The notes under the pieces were generated by a model. The model saw only the letters and a program-made list of their open reading frames with translations, was not told the origin of the DNA and ran no database searches. Below are positions 46,193-57,491 of a stretch of DNA of 64,000 nt, piece by piece. Numbering within the stretch: the stretch's first letter is position 1; every line of letters begins with the position of its first letter. A program made the position numbers and the translations under genes. Origin of the DNA: Lactarius indigo (lineage: Eukaryota; Basidiomycota; Agaricomycetes; Russulales; Russulaceae); contig JAFKAC010000018.1 in assembly GCA_025766275.1 (NCBI GenBank), positions 124,001 to 188,000 of the forward strand, in the 5' to 3' direction.

Positions 46193-46780
46193 TGATGGCG
46201 GATTTGTTCCGCTAGAGGCCAGAGCGGCGGTTGCGTCCGCGCGTACCACGTTCGGCCTCGGGGCGCATGCCCGACAATTTTTGGAATGCCCCTCAGGGGC
46301 AATGAAACGTTTTGGTCTTGTTCCTTCTCGTATCATCTAGTTTACTTTGATTTGCAGATTCGGAAAGCTGCGTATAGCAGCTATGATGTGCCTATGATAC
46401 AGATATGATTTAACTCTCTTGAACGTTCTTGCGCTTACTTGATTGTATTTTTGTAGCCTTGAATGAGAGGCAAGCGCGACAGTCTCGTGGTCCGGTGTTG
46501 TCCCCGAATTACTGTACAAATGCCCGAGGGTCCGTGCGTGTTTCCGATGAGCCTTACAAAACACTCCAAAAAGTTATTGAAATTTCGTTCTATACTACTG
46601 TACTTGTATCTATAACTACTCTTGAGATTGGGCTCCAATTGAATGTAACTGTGTTTTTTGCGACTCGAAAAATCCCCGCGCCAACTCACAACTTACTTTT
46701 CCTGCAAACGTCCTCTCGTACTACTTCGGTCACCGGCACGTGACCGTTTCTCTACTCCGGCGCCGCCTATAACCTCACCA
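46193..46780 (+). repeat. 5' LTR of copia element
   Basis: 588 bp, starts TGATGGCGG and ends CCTCACCA. Ten transitions separate it from the 3' LTR, all at CpG-derived positions. The promoter position is not marked by a clear TATA. Confidence 0.93.
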
Positions 46781-46800
46781 GGTTATGGGCCCTGACGCTG
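46781..46800 (+). other. Primer-binding site, half-tRNA type
   Basis: GGTTATGGGCCCTGACGCTG directly follows the LTR. GGTTATGGGCCC is the exact complement of the initiator tRNA-Met anticodon loop and flanking stem (GGGCCCAUAACC). As in Drosophila copia and yeast Ty5, the primer would be the 5' half of a cleaved tRNA-iMet rather than the 3' CCA end. Confidence 0.75.
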
Positions 46801-46875
46801 CCCATTAATCAGTATGAGCCCCTATTCATATTTGAACACTTACCTTTGTTGTGAGACGGGAGGATAATTGCTGCA

Positions 46876-49800
46876 ATGAACGACGAGTACAAAATCAACA
46901 TTCTCAAGTTAGCGGCCGACGGGTCAAATTGGGTCACGTACCGAGACCGCATGAAGTATGCGCTTGATATGTGAGGGTGGTCCGATCATTTGACGGACAC
47001 CACTGTAACCCAGGCATATAAGGATGCCGGCAATGTAGGAGGCCTGAAGCCCAAGGCGCGCTGGAAGATCGATGAAGCCGCAGTGAGGCAGCTCATCGTT
47101 GCGTCCGTACCCGACAGCGTCTTCAACCGCATCAAGGGCGGTGCCGATGCGAAGTCCGTTTGGGACGAGTTGAAGAAAATCTTTGAGGGGCAGACAAGAA
47201 ACTTGCTAATTGACTTGGGAAGAAGGCTTCAAAATACGAAGTGCGGAGAAGATGACGACGTACACGCTCATTTCGAGTCACTCGCTAATTTTCGCGAGCA
47301 GTTGGCGGCTATGGGACAAACCATCAGCGATGAACAATATACAAATACGCTCATGGCGTCCTTACCTCCTTCATATGACGCTAATATCAGCATCATTACT
47401 ACCAATGCCGATATGAGCCTCACTACTATCACCCCTGCGACAGTCATCCGCATCATCACGGATGAGTACGATAAACGTCTTCTCCGTAAAGCCAAGCCCA
47501 AGACCACTCAAGTTGAAGCTTTTGCCGCAGAAGCCCAGAAGAACAAAAAGAAGAAGCGCGACATTGAATGCTTCAACTGTCACAAGAAAGGTCATATGAA
47601 GACCGATTGTTGGGCAAAAGGTGGCGGCAAAGAAGGCCAAGGGCCGAAGAAGAAAGTCGGCGCGAAAGACGGCGTCGCAACAGTTGCCGAACAAAACGAA
47701 GATATCGAAGCATGGGCAGTTGTTGAAGTAATGGACGAAGATTGCGCCGCAGAAGAATCGCAAGCACCACTCAAGATGGCCGAAGAACAGCCCGGAGCAC
47801 TTGCAGTAGAGGCCGAACTCTATGACTCGGGAGCTTCGCGTCATATGTCTCCATTCCGACACAAGTTCGCCACGTACCAAGCTATTACCCCTCGTCCCAT
47901 CGCTGCTGCCGACAAGCGCATTTTCTATGCTGAGGGTATCGGCGACTTGAAGATCGAAGTCCCGAATGGGGATGTACTGACTCCGGTCCTGCTAAAAGAT
48001 GTGCTTTATGCGCCAAAAATGGGACTTACTGTTGTATCCATTGGTCGCATTGCTAAAGCCGGCTACTCAGTTTCTTTTGACGACAATCACTGCAAAATAG
48101 GAAAACAAGATCGGATCGTCGGTAGCATTCCTGCTTCCGGCAACGGCTTGTACAAGGTCGAGCACGCGTTAACGGCTGGCGCGGCTTTGGAACAAGTCAA
48201 TATTCTCACACTCCACTGCAGGCTTGGGCACGTGTCATTTGACACAATCCGAAGCCTCATTCACTCCAACGCCGTTACTGGGCTACATATAATAGACGAT
48301 GGTTCTCCTCTCTTCTGCGACTCTTGCGAATATGCTAAGGCAACTCGCAAAACTATTCGTAAAGAACGAATGGCTCCTTTGGCAAGCGCATTTGGAGAAG
48401 AGATTCACACCGACTTATGGGGCCCTTCACCTACGCTCAGCATTGGAGGCCGAAAATATTATGTTACCTTCACAGACGATCATACTCGTTTCACCCGACT
48501 TACCCTCTTGCGCTCTAAAGATGAAACTTTAGAGGCTTACAAGACTTTTGCCGTATGGGCTCTAACACAGCATGGCGCACACATCAAACGACTTCGTTCA
48601 GACCGCAGTGGCGAATACACCAGCGGCGATTTCACTCGGTTCTTGCAAGATCAAGGAACCGAACATCATCTCACTACTCACGATACGCCGCAACACAATG
48701 GTGTTGCGGAGTCACTCAATTGGCGCTTACTCGAACGTGTGTGTGCCATGCTGCATGGAGCCAGCGATTTGCCGAAAAATTTATGGGGCGAAGCAATTAA
48801 CTTCGCTGTCTGGCTCAAGAATCGTATGACAACCCGGGTCCTAGGTAATGTCACACCATATGAACGTCTTTATGGAGAAAAGCCTGACCTAGGGGGAGTG
48901 CCCGAATGGGGGCAGCGCGTTTGGGTCCATAACGATACGGGCTCAAAATTAGACGCGCAGGCTAACGAAGCTCGTTGGATTGGTTTTGACAGTGACAGTC
49001 CACATGCTCATCACGTGTATTGGCAGGGCAAGAATGCTATTTCCGTTGAGAGGAATGTAAAGTTCGTGCCCATCACTGTCACTATCTACACCCCTCCTCC
49101 CGGTCATGCTACTACAACGACACCCGCAGCACTGACTGTACCTATGGCGCCTTTTGTACCGGCAGCCAGCAGTATTCCTACTGTCCCACAGTCGGTGACT
49201 ATCACTCCTCGACCTACGTTCAAGCGACCCGCGGTTCTTCCATTCGCCCCACAACAACAATCGACCTCTTATTTCCCACCTACTATCCCACCGCAGCCGT
49301 TTTCCGAACACGGCAGTCAAGAAGAAGAAGGAGAAGAAGAGGCTGACGATGAAAAGGAAGAAGAAGAAGCTACTACTTCTAGACGAACGCCGCGCACACC
49401 AAAGAAAAAGAAGCGTGTTGAAGTAACACAACCAACACGCAAATCCGAGCGTCTGCCAAAGCTATCAGATCACGCCAAACGTCTTGCTGCTGGAGAGGGC
49501 GTCACAGGTGAAGAATTTGAAGAGGCTGATTATGTCTATTCTGCAGACCATGACGCTCTCATCACCGCAGCCATACAAGAGGCGGGAAGTGACCCAAAGA
49601 CGCTCACCGAAGCGCAAGCGCGGCCAGACTGGCCCCGATGGAAGGAGGCCATGGACCGCGAACTCGCTGCTCTCGAAAAAGCTGAAACCTGGGACACGGT
49701 TCCGCGTCCGCCTAACAAAAATATTATAGGTTCGAAATGGGTTTTTCGAATCAAACGCAAGGCAGATGGCAACATCGAAAAATACAAAGCACGCCTGGTA

Positions 49801-51150
49801 GCTCGCGGCTTTACTCAAGTCTACGGCGTCGATTATTTCGACACTTTTTCACCCGTGGCAAAACTCGCAAGTTTTCGAACCATACTAGCAATTGCTGCGC
49901 GAAACGACTGGGAAATTGAGTCGTTCGACTTCAACGGCGCGTACTTAAATGGCAAACTCGATGAAAAAGAAGAAATATATATGCAAGCTCCGCCGGGATA
50001 CAATACTCAGGGGGAGAATTCGGTGAAGCGACTTCGAAAGTCGCTTTATGGGCTGAAACAGGCGGGAAGATGATGGTACGACACGCTTGCCCGTGCTCTC
50101 GCTAACCTTGGGTTCCGCACTTCGCAGGCGGATCCGGGAGTGTTCAGCGCTCGCATAAAAGGCCATCGCCTTATCCTTGCAATTCACGTCGATGATTGCA
50201 TCTTTACCGGAGACTCAGCAGAGTTAATTGCTGAGTACAAAAATAAGTTGAACAATTGCTATGCGCTCACTGATCTAGGACCAGTTCACTGGTTACTAGG
50301 TATCAAAGTCACGCGCAATCGTTCAACAAGAACCATTTCTCTCTCTCAAAAATCTTATATCGACTCTATCCTTATCCGGTTCGCTCTCGCTGACGCAAAG
50401 CCATACACCACGCCCATAGTGCCGGGAGTTGAATACTCCCGAGGCGACTGCCCAACAAGTCCCGCCGAAGACGCCAAAATGAAGAAGACGCCATACAGAG
50501 AAGCAATTGGCAGCCTTATGTATGCCTCTGTCGCAACCCGACCCGACATCAGCTTCGCAGTATCCACACTCTCCCGATTCCTTGACAATCCGGGTATTGC
50601 TCACTGGGAAGCAGTGAAGCGTATCTTCCAGTATTTGGCTGGAACACGAGATCTTGAGCTGACATACGGCAGCGAACGCCATTATGTCATAGGTTTTTCG
50701 GATGCAGACGGAGCAGCGCAAGAACATAGGCATGCTATCTCTGGCTACGTCTTTCTCATTGACGGCGGCGCTCTCTCCTGGAGTTCCCGAAAGCAGGAGC
50801 TAATTACTCTCTCAACAGCCGAAGCCGAGTACGTCGCCACAATGCACGCAGCAAAGGAAGCTATTTGGCTTCGAAGACTCATATTCGAGCTATTCCCAAA
50901 CCTTACGATGCCGACAACACTTTATTGTGACAATCAAGCGGCTCTACGACTCGCGACGGACGACAATTATCACGCCCGTACCAAACACATTGATATTCGA
51001 TTCCATTTTATTTGACAAGTGGTAGCGAGCGGCGCGCTACAACTTGTTTACTGTCCAACAGACGACATGACAGCGGACATCTTAACCAAAGCCCTTCCCA
51101 AATGGAAGGTAAATTTTCATGTACTCTCCCTCGGGTTATGTCGCGCTTGA
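46876..51150 (+). pseudogene. copia gag-pol polyprotein with three in-frame TGA codons
   Basis: One continuous frame of 1,424 codons from ATG 46876 to stop 51148-51150, interrupted by TGA at codons 33 (46972), 1066 (50071) and 1380 (51013). Domains in order: gag; zinc knuckle CFNCHKKGHMKTDC at about codon 233; protease LYDSGASRHMS at about codon 316; integrase (HTDLWGP, RSDRSGEY, TPQHNGVAES); an acidic/basic linker; RT (SKWVFRIKRKADG, FDFNGAYLNG, and HVDD in place of the usual YVDD); RNase H (TLYCDNQAALRL, TKHIDIRFHFI, then a TGA). The element is inactive as it stands. Apart from the stops there is no frameshift, so decay is recent and by substitution only. Confidence 0.92.
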
Positions 51151-51157
51151 GGGGGAG
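51149..51157 (+). other. Polypurine tract of copia element
   Basis: GAGGGGGAG immediately upstream of the 3' LTR, the plus-strand DNA primer site. It overlaps the last gag-pol codon. Confidence 0.8.
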
Positions 51158-51745
51158 TGATGGCGGATTTGTTCCGCTAGAGGCCAGAGCGGCGGTTGCG
51201 TCCGCGCGTACCACGTTCGGCCTCGGGGCGCATGCCCGACAATTTTTGGAATGCCCCTCAGGGGCAATGAAACGTTTTGGTCTCGTTCCTTCTCGTATCA
51301 TCTAGTTTACTTTGATTTGCAGATTCGGAAAGCTGCGTATAGCAGCTATGATGTGCCTATGATACAGATATGATTTAACTCTCTCAAATGTTCTTGCGCT
51401 TACTTGATTGTATTTTTGTAGCCTCGAATGAGAGGCAAGCGCGACAGTCTCGTGGTCCGGTGTCGTCCCCGAATTACTGTACAAATGCCCGAGGGTCTGT
51501 GTGTGTTTCCGATGAGCCTTACAAAACACTCCAAAAAGTTATTGAAATTTCGTTCTATACTACTGTACTTGTATCTATAACTACTCTTGAGATTGGGCTC
51601 CAATTGAATGTAACTGTGTTTTTTGCGACTCGAAAAATCCCCGCGCCAACTCACAACTTACTTTTCCTGCAAACGTCCTCTCGTACTACTTCGGTCACCG
51701 GCACGTGACCATTTCTCTACTCCGGCGCCACCTATAACCTCACCA
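51158..51745 (+). repeat. 3' LTR of copia element
   Basis: 588 bp, same ends as the 5' LTR, followed by the target duplication CCACT. No length difference from the 5' LTR. Confidence 0.93.
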
Positions 51746-51784
51746 CCACTAAGTTCGTATCGAAAATTTTCTTTCCCCATGTCG

Positions 51785-52230
51785 ACCTCGTCATAGCTGG
51801 ACCTTGAGCGAACATCTACTGTAAGTTCATCTCAAATTTCAAGACTCAATCTCTTCAAAACGGCTTGACCGGGTATTGAGGCTTGTGTTTGGCCATCACA
51901 CAACAAGAATGTCGCACCAAGTCAAAGGGAACTGGAGTGGTGACTCGGAGGAGGATCCCATTCATACTTTCTGGCGCTTTGTTGGCAGCACCCTATTCCC
52001 ATTCCTTCATTTCTGACCCCCCAGTAGACACCTTTGCTTGCAATGCCGTGAATACCTGATTTCCTCTTAGCCCCATGTTTCCAATTTGTCGGCCAGCTGA
52101 GTTTTTTTTTCTGGGCTTTACTATGTTTCGGCTGACTTTTGAGTTGTCACTTCACCATGCTTCTTTGTGACACTTGCCATCTGGTGTCACCCATACTCTC
52201 ATGAGACGAAGGTGGAGTCATTGACAAATG
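51785..52230. repeat. Interspersed repeat R2, copy 2
   Basis: Second copy of the element at 40085-40560, same orientation, with many substitutions and small indels. The similarity fades at about 52230, some 190 bp before the Plavaka subterminal repeats. Confidence 0.65.
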
Positions 52231-52420
52231 TCAACAGCCCACTGCCATTGCCCACACACAAGCGACTTCCAGTACGACACCACCTTAATTGACCTGGAAC
52301 CCACGGAGCTCTTCACTGGGGAGGGACAGGTTTACACGACTGCGGAGCAGCATCAAGACCTGAGACAGGTCCTAGCGGTCTGTTTGATCCTGGGTAGTCA
52401 TCAGCATTCGAACACGTTCC

Positions 52421-52598
52421 TGTATTTTACTTAATTTTACTTGGTACCCGATTAAGTAAAATCCAGGACCATTTTCGTCAAGTAAAATCCAGTAGGTCCT
52501 TGCCCTGGATTTTACTTAGATTTGTCTGGAATTTACTTGACGCACCTGAATTTTGATTGGGTAAAATAATCTCAGGGAATTCATGTAAATTCCAGGGC
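52421..52598. repeat. Subterminal repeat cluster, probable left end of Plavaka transposon
   Basis: The 13-mer AAGTAAAATCCAG or its complement recurs in both orientations: 52454-52466 and 52480-52492 (plus), 52505-52517 exact and 52526-52538 with one change (minus). Partial copies lie at about 52423-52431, 52434-52442 and 52583-52595. Nothing like it occurs inside the neighbouring genes. Such clusters mark transposase-binding ends of DNA transposons. The exact terminus and target duplication were not found. Confidence 0.7.
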
Positions 52599-52786
52599 AC
52601 TTTCCGGGTCTTTCGAAGTCGTCTTCCAGGCGATTCCAGTTAATCCAGCTCCCAAAATTATTCATTGAAAAAAAAACATATTTCATTCACGTGTGACATG
52701 CATGGTATCAGGCACTCTGGCCACTGCAGCCCATAACAAAATCCAAAGAAAGTATTCAAAACGCGACCTGAGTGCTCTAATCCGAG

Positions 52787-55076
52787 TCAATCGTCCACAA
52801 GGCATGCGCGTATGTCTTCGTTGTCCTCGACGAGGCTTTGAAGACCATAAGAATACCCTTGACGACGGGTTTTCAATGGCAACATGAACGGCGTCGCCAG
52901 TCGCACGACTTCTTCAAGGGAGCTTGGCTTCATTTTGTTGATAGATTTGAAGTAGTTGTTCGTCGCCGCCCCCCAATTCTCCGCAGAAAACTTTGACGTG
53001 ACGTTGGAAACGATCCCGGTTGACGGGTTGAGCTTCGACGCTGCCTTGATGGACGGTTTGTTGGCTGATTTCTTCACGGGTTCAGCAGCATGCAGGACCT
53101 CCATATCTCCGTCTGCCCAGAGCTGGAGGGTTCTCTCAACCTTCGAATAGTTAGCATATTTCATAGCATCATGAGAAAACTTACAGCAGCAGCCGCAAGG
53201 GCCAACGCTCCCTTGGGCGGATACTTTGCAACAGCGGATGCGCCCTTGTCAATGCCTGTGGCACTGAGAGCTGGCACCTCTTCAGCCCCAGCAGTACTAT
53301 TGAGGTGTGTCGCGAAAACTTGCAGTATGAACGGGGCGCGCATCAATCCACTCCACTCATCCTGAGGAGTCATTGCTCGTGCACGAAATAGGAACAGTGG
53401 AGATAACTTACATTATCTACAACTGCCCAGACAAACTTGCAATCTACGAGCATGTCTTCCGCCCACGCTTGACGGGCATCGTAATCCTCAAACAGATCGC
53501 GGTATTCCTCACACTCGAAAAATTGTTCGACCATGATATTGGCGGCACTTTTGAAGGAGCTGCGCCATTCATAAAGGCGCTGTGTGACCTAGCAATATCG
53601 TAAGCTCGTGTATTGGATCAAAATAACGGGGGAATCATCACCACTATTCCCCGCACTGGCAAAAAAAAAAACGTACACGTTCAAATACACAATCATTTGC
53701 ACTTACAACCCAGGGCGCATTCTCATAAACTACGTCCCAGATGGATTGGAGGACCGAAATTGCGACGTCGTCTGGTATAACCCAGGGGTTAGCTTGAGTC
53801 CCGACCCACCGTTCGTAGGTAGGGATGAAAACTGCGCGGAAGCGATTGTTTTCCTCGGCTCCAGGGGGCAGCGAATAGACCTTTCTGCGAGCCTTCTTAG
53901 CCACGGGTTGCACCACAGGGGATGCAGTGTCGGTGTTGAGCCTGCGTTTCAAAAGAGCCTACCATTGCCGTTGTGAGATCAACTCCGAGGTCACATAAAA
54001 TATAAGCAACTTACCTGCGTGACTGATCCCAGACCGGGCAAAGGAGCTTGGTAATCAAGGACTTCAATCTCGTCGTCAAGGCCTTTCTGGTAGGCAGGGA
54101 GGGTGCTTGGGGCCGTAGAACTGCCATGGGTGAAAGCTCCCAGCCCTCCAGTTGAACTGTGGCTCGGAGTAGGAGTTGTGGTGAGGGCTAGGGACGAGTT
54201 GGCGTTGGCGACCTTGGTTGCCCAGTCAGCACAGATGCCGGAATTGGACTTCTCAATGGGATAGGCAACCGATTGCGCGAGTCTGAAGTGGTGGTAAAAT
54301 AGGGTGGTTTCAGAGAGGCAGAGCGACATTTTGAGGGTGAGTCGGCGATAAAAAAAATATTGCGAGTGACAAAAAAAGGCAGTGAGTTGTTCCCGAAATG
54401 AAATGATGTGAGAGGAAATTGAGGTAATAATGTACCGAGCGTGAGGTTTTTTACCTTTCGTAGCCGGGATAGGGGGTACCTTGGTGACTAAACCGATGTC
54501 TATCATCGATTTCCCGGCCACGAGGCGTGGCTGCTTTCAGTAAGACTTGATAAGGCGGCGCATGGAGTCGTCCTTGGGGTCTTTCTTGTTCTTGTTCTTG
54601 CGCTTACCTCCATCTCCTTCTCCATCCTCGATGTCGCCGTCGTCTTCTCCTTCACCTGGGCCCATTTCTTCCCTGTCGCTATCTCGGATGACTGGAACGG
54701 TCTCTTCTTCGCTCAGGTACCTGTCACTCTCTTTGTCGGCCTCTGTGGCATCTTTTTCTGCGCTGGGGTTAGTGTGACGTGGCACGAACACTAAGGTCTC
54801 ATGTCGACGAAGCGAAGGTGCCACCGTAGGCCGATCCGTTTCGATGTCTTCAAGCTCCTGCTGGTCTTGGATCCTGGCGACCTTCTTCAAGGCAGCGCGT
54901 ATTTCTTGTTCAGCAACTCTTATCTCAAGATGCTCTTGTTCTCTGACCTTAGTCATCTCCTCATTGGTTCGGCGTTTCGATTGAGCATCGAGGACAACTT
55001 GTCCAGGATGTTGGGTTGCATTTTTGGCTCGTGTTACCGGGCGATGTCCTTGGGACTGGGACGGGGCGGACGACAT
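52787..55076 (-). CDS. DUF6532-type protein, transposon-linked, seven exons
   Basis: Seven exons: 55076-54608, 54533-54455, 54282-54015, 53958-53707, 53588-53412, 53361-53184, 53140-52787. All are GT-AG and in frame, 591 residues. The N-terminus (about 150 residues) is charged and coiled-coil-like (REQEHLEIRVAEQEIRAALK), then strongly acidic and basic runs. A linker contains PGYERLAQSV. The C-terminal 300 residues include LYEWRSSFKSAANIMVEQFF and FSAENWGAATNNYFKSI, which resemble the DUF6532 domain widespread in mushroom genomes; this assignment is from memory of the family. Function unknown. It is divergent from the Plavaka transposase with a 201-bp shared upstream region and lies inside the subterminal repeats, so I infer it is transposon cargo. 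No disabling mutation is seen. Confidence 0.75.
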
Positions 55077-55277
55077 GGTGAGTTTTTTTTCTCGAACTTG
55101 AAGGGGGCAGGTGGTGACAAGACAAGCGACGCAGACCCCCAAAAAATTTGTTGCTTTGGGCTTTTCATACTCGTTCAACTGTGCCTGGACTGGTCGTCAA
55201 AACACTTTCTCCTAGCGCACACAATACAATTTTTTTCCTGGCGCGCACAGCCCTTGACTACCTGACTCACCTCCATC
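55077..55277. promoter_or_regulatory. Divergent promoter of transposon gene pair
   Basis: 201 bp between the outward-facing start codons of the DUF6532-type gene and the Plavaka transposase. It is AT-rich with TTTTTT and CAATTTTTTTC tracts; no definite TATA. Confidence 0.55.
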
Positions 55278-56980
55278 ATGATGACCCAATTTTGTGATCG
55301 CTTCACCTGTCGCAAGGAGGTCAGTCCACCGTCCACTTTCTCTCTTCGTAAAATCCCTTGTCATTCACCAGGATGTGGTCGCTGGTTCTGCAACAATGCC
55401 GGCCTCACAAAACACATGCGATCCAAGCATCGGATCCCTCCTCTGCAGGCGCATCCCATTCCCACTCCTTGGTCAACCGGTAACTTGGACCCACAGCCAA
55501 TCGAGAACCCGCAACCAATTGATGATTGGCCGAATTCTCCCCCTCCAGACCCTCCCCCGGCCGATGGAGGCGTGCACGAAGAAGAGGAAGGTCCTGAGTG
55601 GGAGTTTCATCCGTCTTTGTGTGGTAAGGATCCGATCGTCACTCAATTAACGCGCTCACTGAACATTTTCTGGCTATTTTTCTAGCAACTCCATGCGACG
55701 AAAACCACGTATATCTTCCACCTGGTACCCCACCGACCCCTCCTCCAGCCCGGGCTCCAGATGACTTGACACCGTATCGTAATCGCGTTGAATTCGAGCT
55801 CGCCGAGTTCTTGTATCGAAAGGTTCAGATGTCCGGAAATGACATCAATATCCTTTCACAGTTATGGCGTGCTTCACTCATCAGCCATGGCGTCCCCCCT
55901 GATGAGATCGACCTCTTTGATAGCCGGGACAGCCTCTATGCAACCATCGACGCAACGCCTTTCGGAGACGCAGTATGGCAGGGGTTTTCCTTATCATACA
56001 ACGGCCCTCGCCCCAACAACACGCCAGAGTGGATGACCATGACCTACGATGTTTGGCACCGAGATGCGCGCCAGTTATTGCACAACATGCTCGCAAATCC
56101 GGACTTTGACAACGAATTCGATTATGTTCCATTCCGCGAGTTTGATGCCCAGAAGAGACGACGATGGCGCGATTTCATGAGTGGCGACTGGGCCTGGAGG
56201 GAAGCTGATATTATTGCTAACAATCCAGAGACATGCAGCGCAATGCTTGTCCCAATCATCCTTGGTAGCGACAAGACTACAGTGTCTGTTGCAACGGGGC
56301 ACAATGAGTACTACCCTGTCTACATGTCGATTGGCAACGTACGGAACAATGTCCGTCGGGCTCATCGAAATGCAGTCGTCCTACTGGGGTTTTTGGCTAT
56401 CCCTAAAAGTAAGCGCTTCGTTTGGACGTGGCTTAAGTATTGAATACTTTCATAGCGGACAAACGGCATACCGACGACAATGAATTCCGCAAATTCTGCC
56501 GGCAGCTATTTCACTCGTCCCTCGCACAAATCCTTAGCAGCGTTCGCCCTGCGACAAGCACTCCTGAGGTTACCCGAACCCCGGATGGCCACTTTCGTCG
56601 AGTCATCTACAGCATTGGGCCATACATTGCAGACTACCCCGAACAGGCCCTCTTGGCCTGCACAGTTCAAGGCTGGTGCCCTCGGTAAGCCGCATCCGTT
56701 CATTCTTTTTTTCTTTTTTTTTTTTTGACCCGACATGTTCGAAGTTGCACTGCGCTCCCCGGTAACCTCGACATCGGTGGGGAGCGGCGGTCACAAGAAC
56801 TAACGAATGCGCTGATAAACGCATTGGATCCAGGCTCACTGTGGGATCAATACGGTATTGTCGGATATGTGACGGTATGTATTTGTATTCCCTCGTAAAG
56901 GAGTCGAGGTAACTGACTACTTTCAAGCCATTTACTTCAGAGTTCCCCCGGGCAGATATCCACGAACTGGTTGCCCCCGA
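55278..56980 (+). pseudogene. Plavaka transposase, truncated by LTR-element insertion
   Basis: A transposase of the KDZ-related Plavaka group found in basidiomycetes. Exons: 55278-55623, 55686-56408, 56456-56684, 56745-56874, 56928-56980, all in frame. The N-terminus has a C2H2 finger CHSPGCGRWFCNNAGLTKHM. Then follow a Pro/Asp-rich linker, TPYRNRVEFELAEFLY, the FDAQKRRRWRDFMSGDWAWR region and the diagnostic segment VPIILGSDKTTVSVATGH continuing NEYYPVYMSIGNVRNNVRRAHRN (written here in two parts). Residue Asp in LGSDKT is the likely first catalytic acid. The gene stops at HELVAPD, exactly where the chromovirus LTR begins, so the C-terminal catalytic residues are displaced beyond the window. 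The fourth intron contains a long T run. Confidence 0.9.
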
Positions 56981-57489
56981 TGTTACGGTACGGACTTAAT
57001 GACTCATTACACACGACTCATGACTGGTTATGACTACGGTCCAGCATCAGTATTAGTCATGGACTCTTACTTCGTATCAGTCAGCATAGCAGTTCGCATG
57101 TGATTGTGACTCATGTATGACTCATTCCTAGGATAGCTGTACTAGGGTTCGAGCTAGTTACGCTATTGGTTACATATTATTCCAGCGGCGCTTTAAAGCC
57201 CGCGCGTATCTGTATAAGTAGTCGACTCAGAAGACCAAGAGTCCCCATCTTGGTCTTCTTCAATCCACCATCTGATTCGTCTCTTGTCTGCCTTAGTTAT
57301 CGGACTAAGCGTGCTTCTGCTTGTATCAGCCAAGGATACTCCTTCTTATTCCTTTCGCTGCAGTGTGTGCCAGAGAGCCCCTGTTCAGCTTGCGTTGGGT
57401 TGACACGTGTTCCCCATTCGCCTGACTTTCGCTAAGTCAATTACGCCCTTCACAAGTCCAAGTCGGACTAACGCCGGTGGAGCGTAACA
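56981..57489 (+). repeat. 5' LTR of chromovirus
   Basis: 509 bp, bounded by TGTTACG and its inverted complement CGTAACA. Inside, TATAAG (57213-57218) lies about 34 bp before ATCTTGGTCTT (57247-57257), the inferred transcript start. A perfect 10-bp inverted repeat AAGACCAAGA / TCTTGGTCTT (57231-57240, 57248-57257) surrounds that point. Confidence 0.8.
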
Positions 57490-57491
57490 TT

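Larger units (their letters stand above)
46188..51750 (+). mobile_element. Ty1/copia LTR retrotransposon, nearly complete
   Basis: Two 588-bp LTRs (46193-46780 and 51158-51745), both TG...CA, flanked by the 5-bp target duplication CCACT (46188-46192 and 51746-51750). The order is primer-binding site, single gag-pol frame with protease, integrase, RT, RNase H (the copia order), and a polypurine tract GAGGGGGAG abutting the 3' LTR. The LTRs differ at 10 of 588 positions. It is disabled only by three in-frame TGA codons. Confidence 0.95.

Noticed and set aside
47371..47880. 169-codon minus-strand frame inside copia gag
   Set aside because: Shadow of the gag-pol frame; no independent support.
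56700..56744. T-run in Plavaka intron 3 as another retroposon
   Set aside because: No flanking duplication; a pyrimidine tract before a splice acceptor explains it.
57121..57180. GGTTCGAG in the chromovirus LTR as a tRNA T-loop
   Set aside because: No matching acceptor or anticodon stems around it; no tRNA gene was found in the window by eye.
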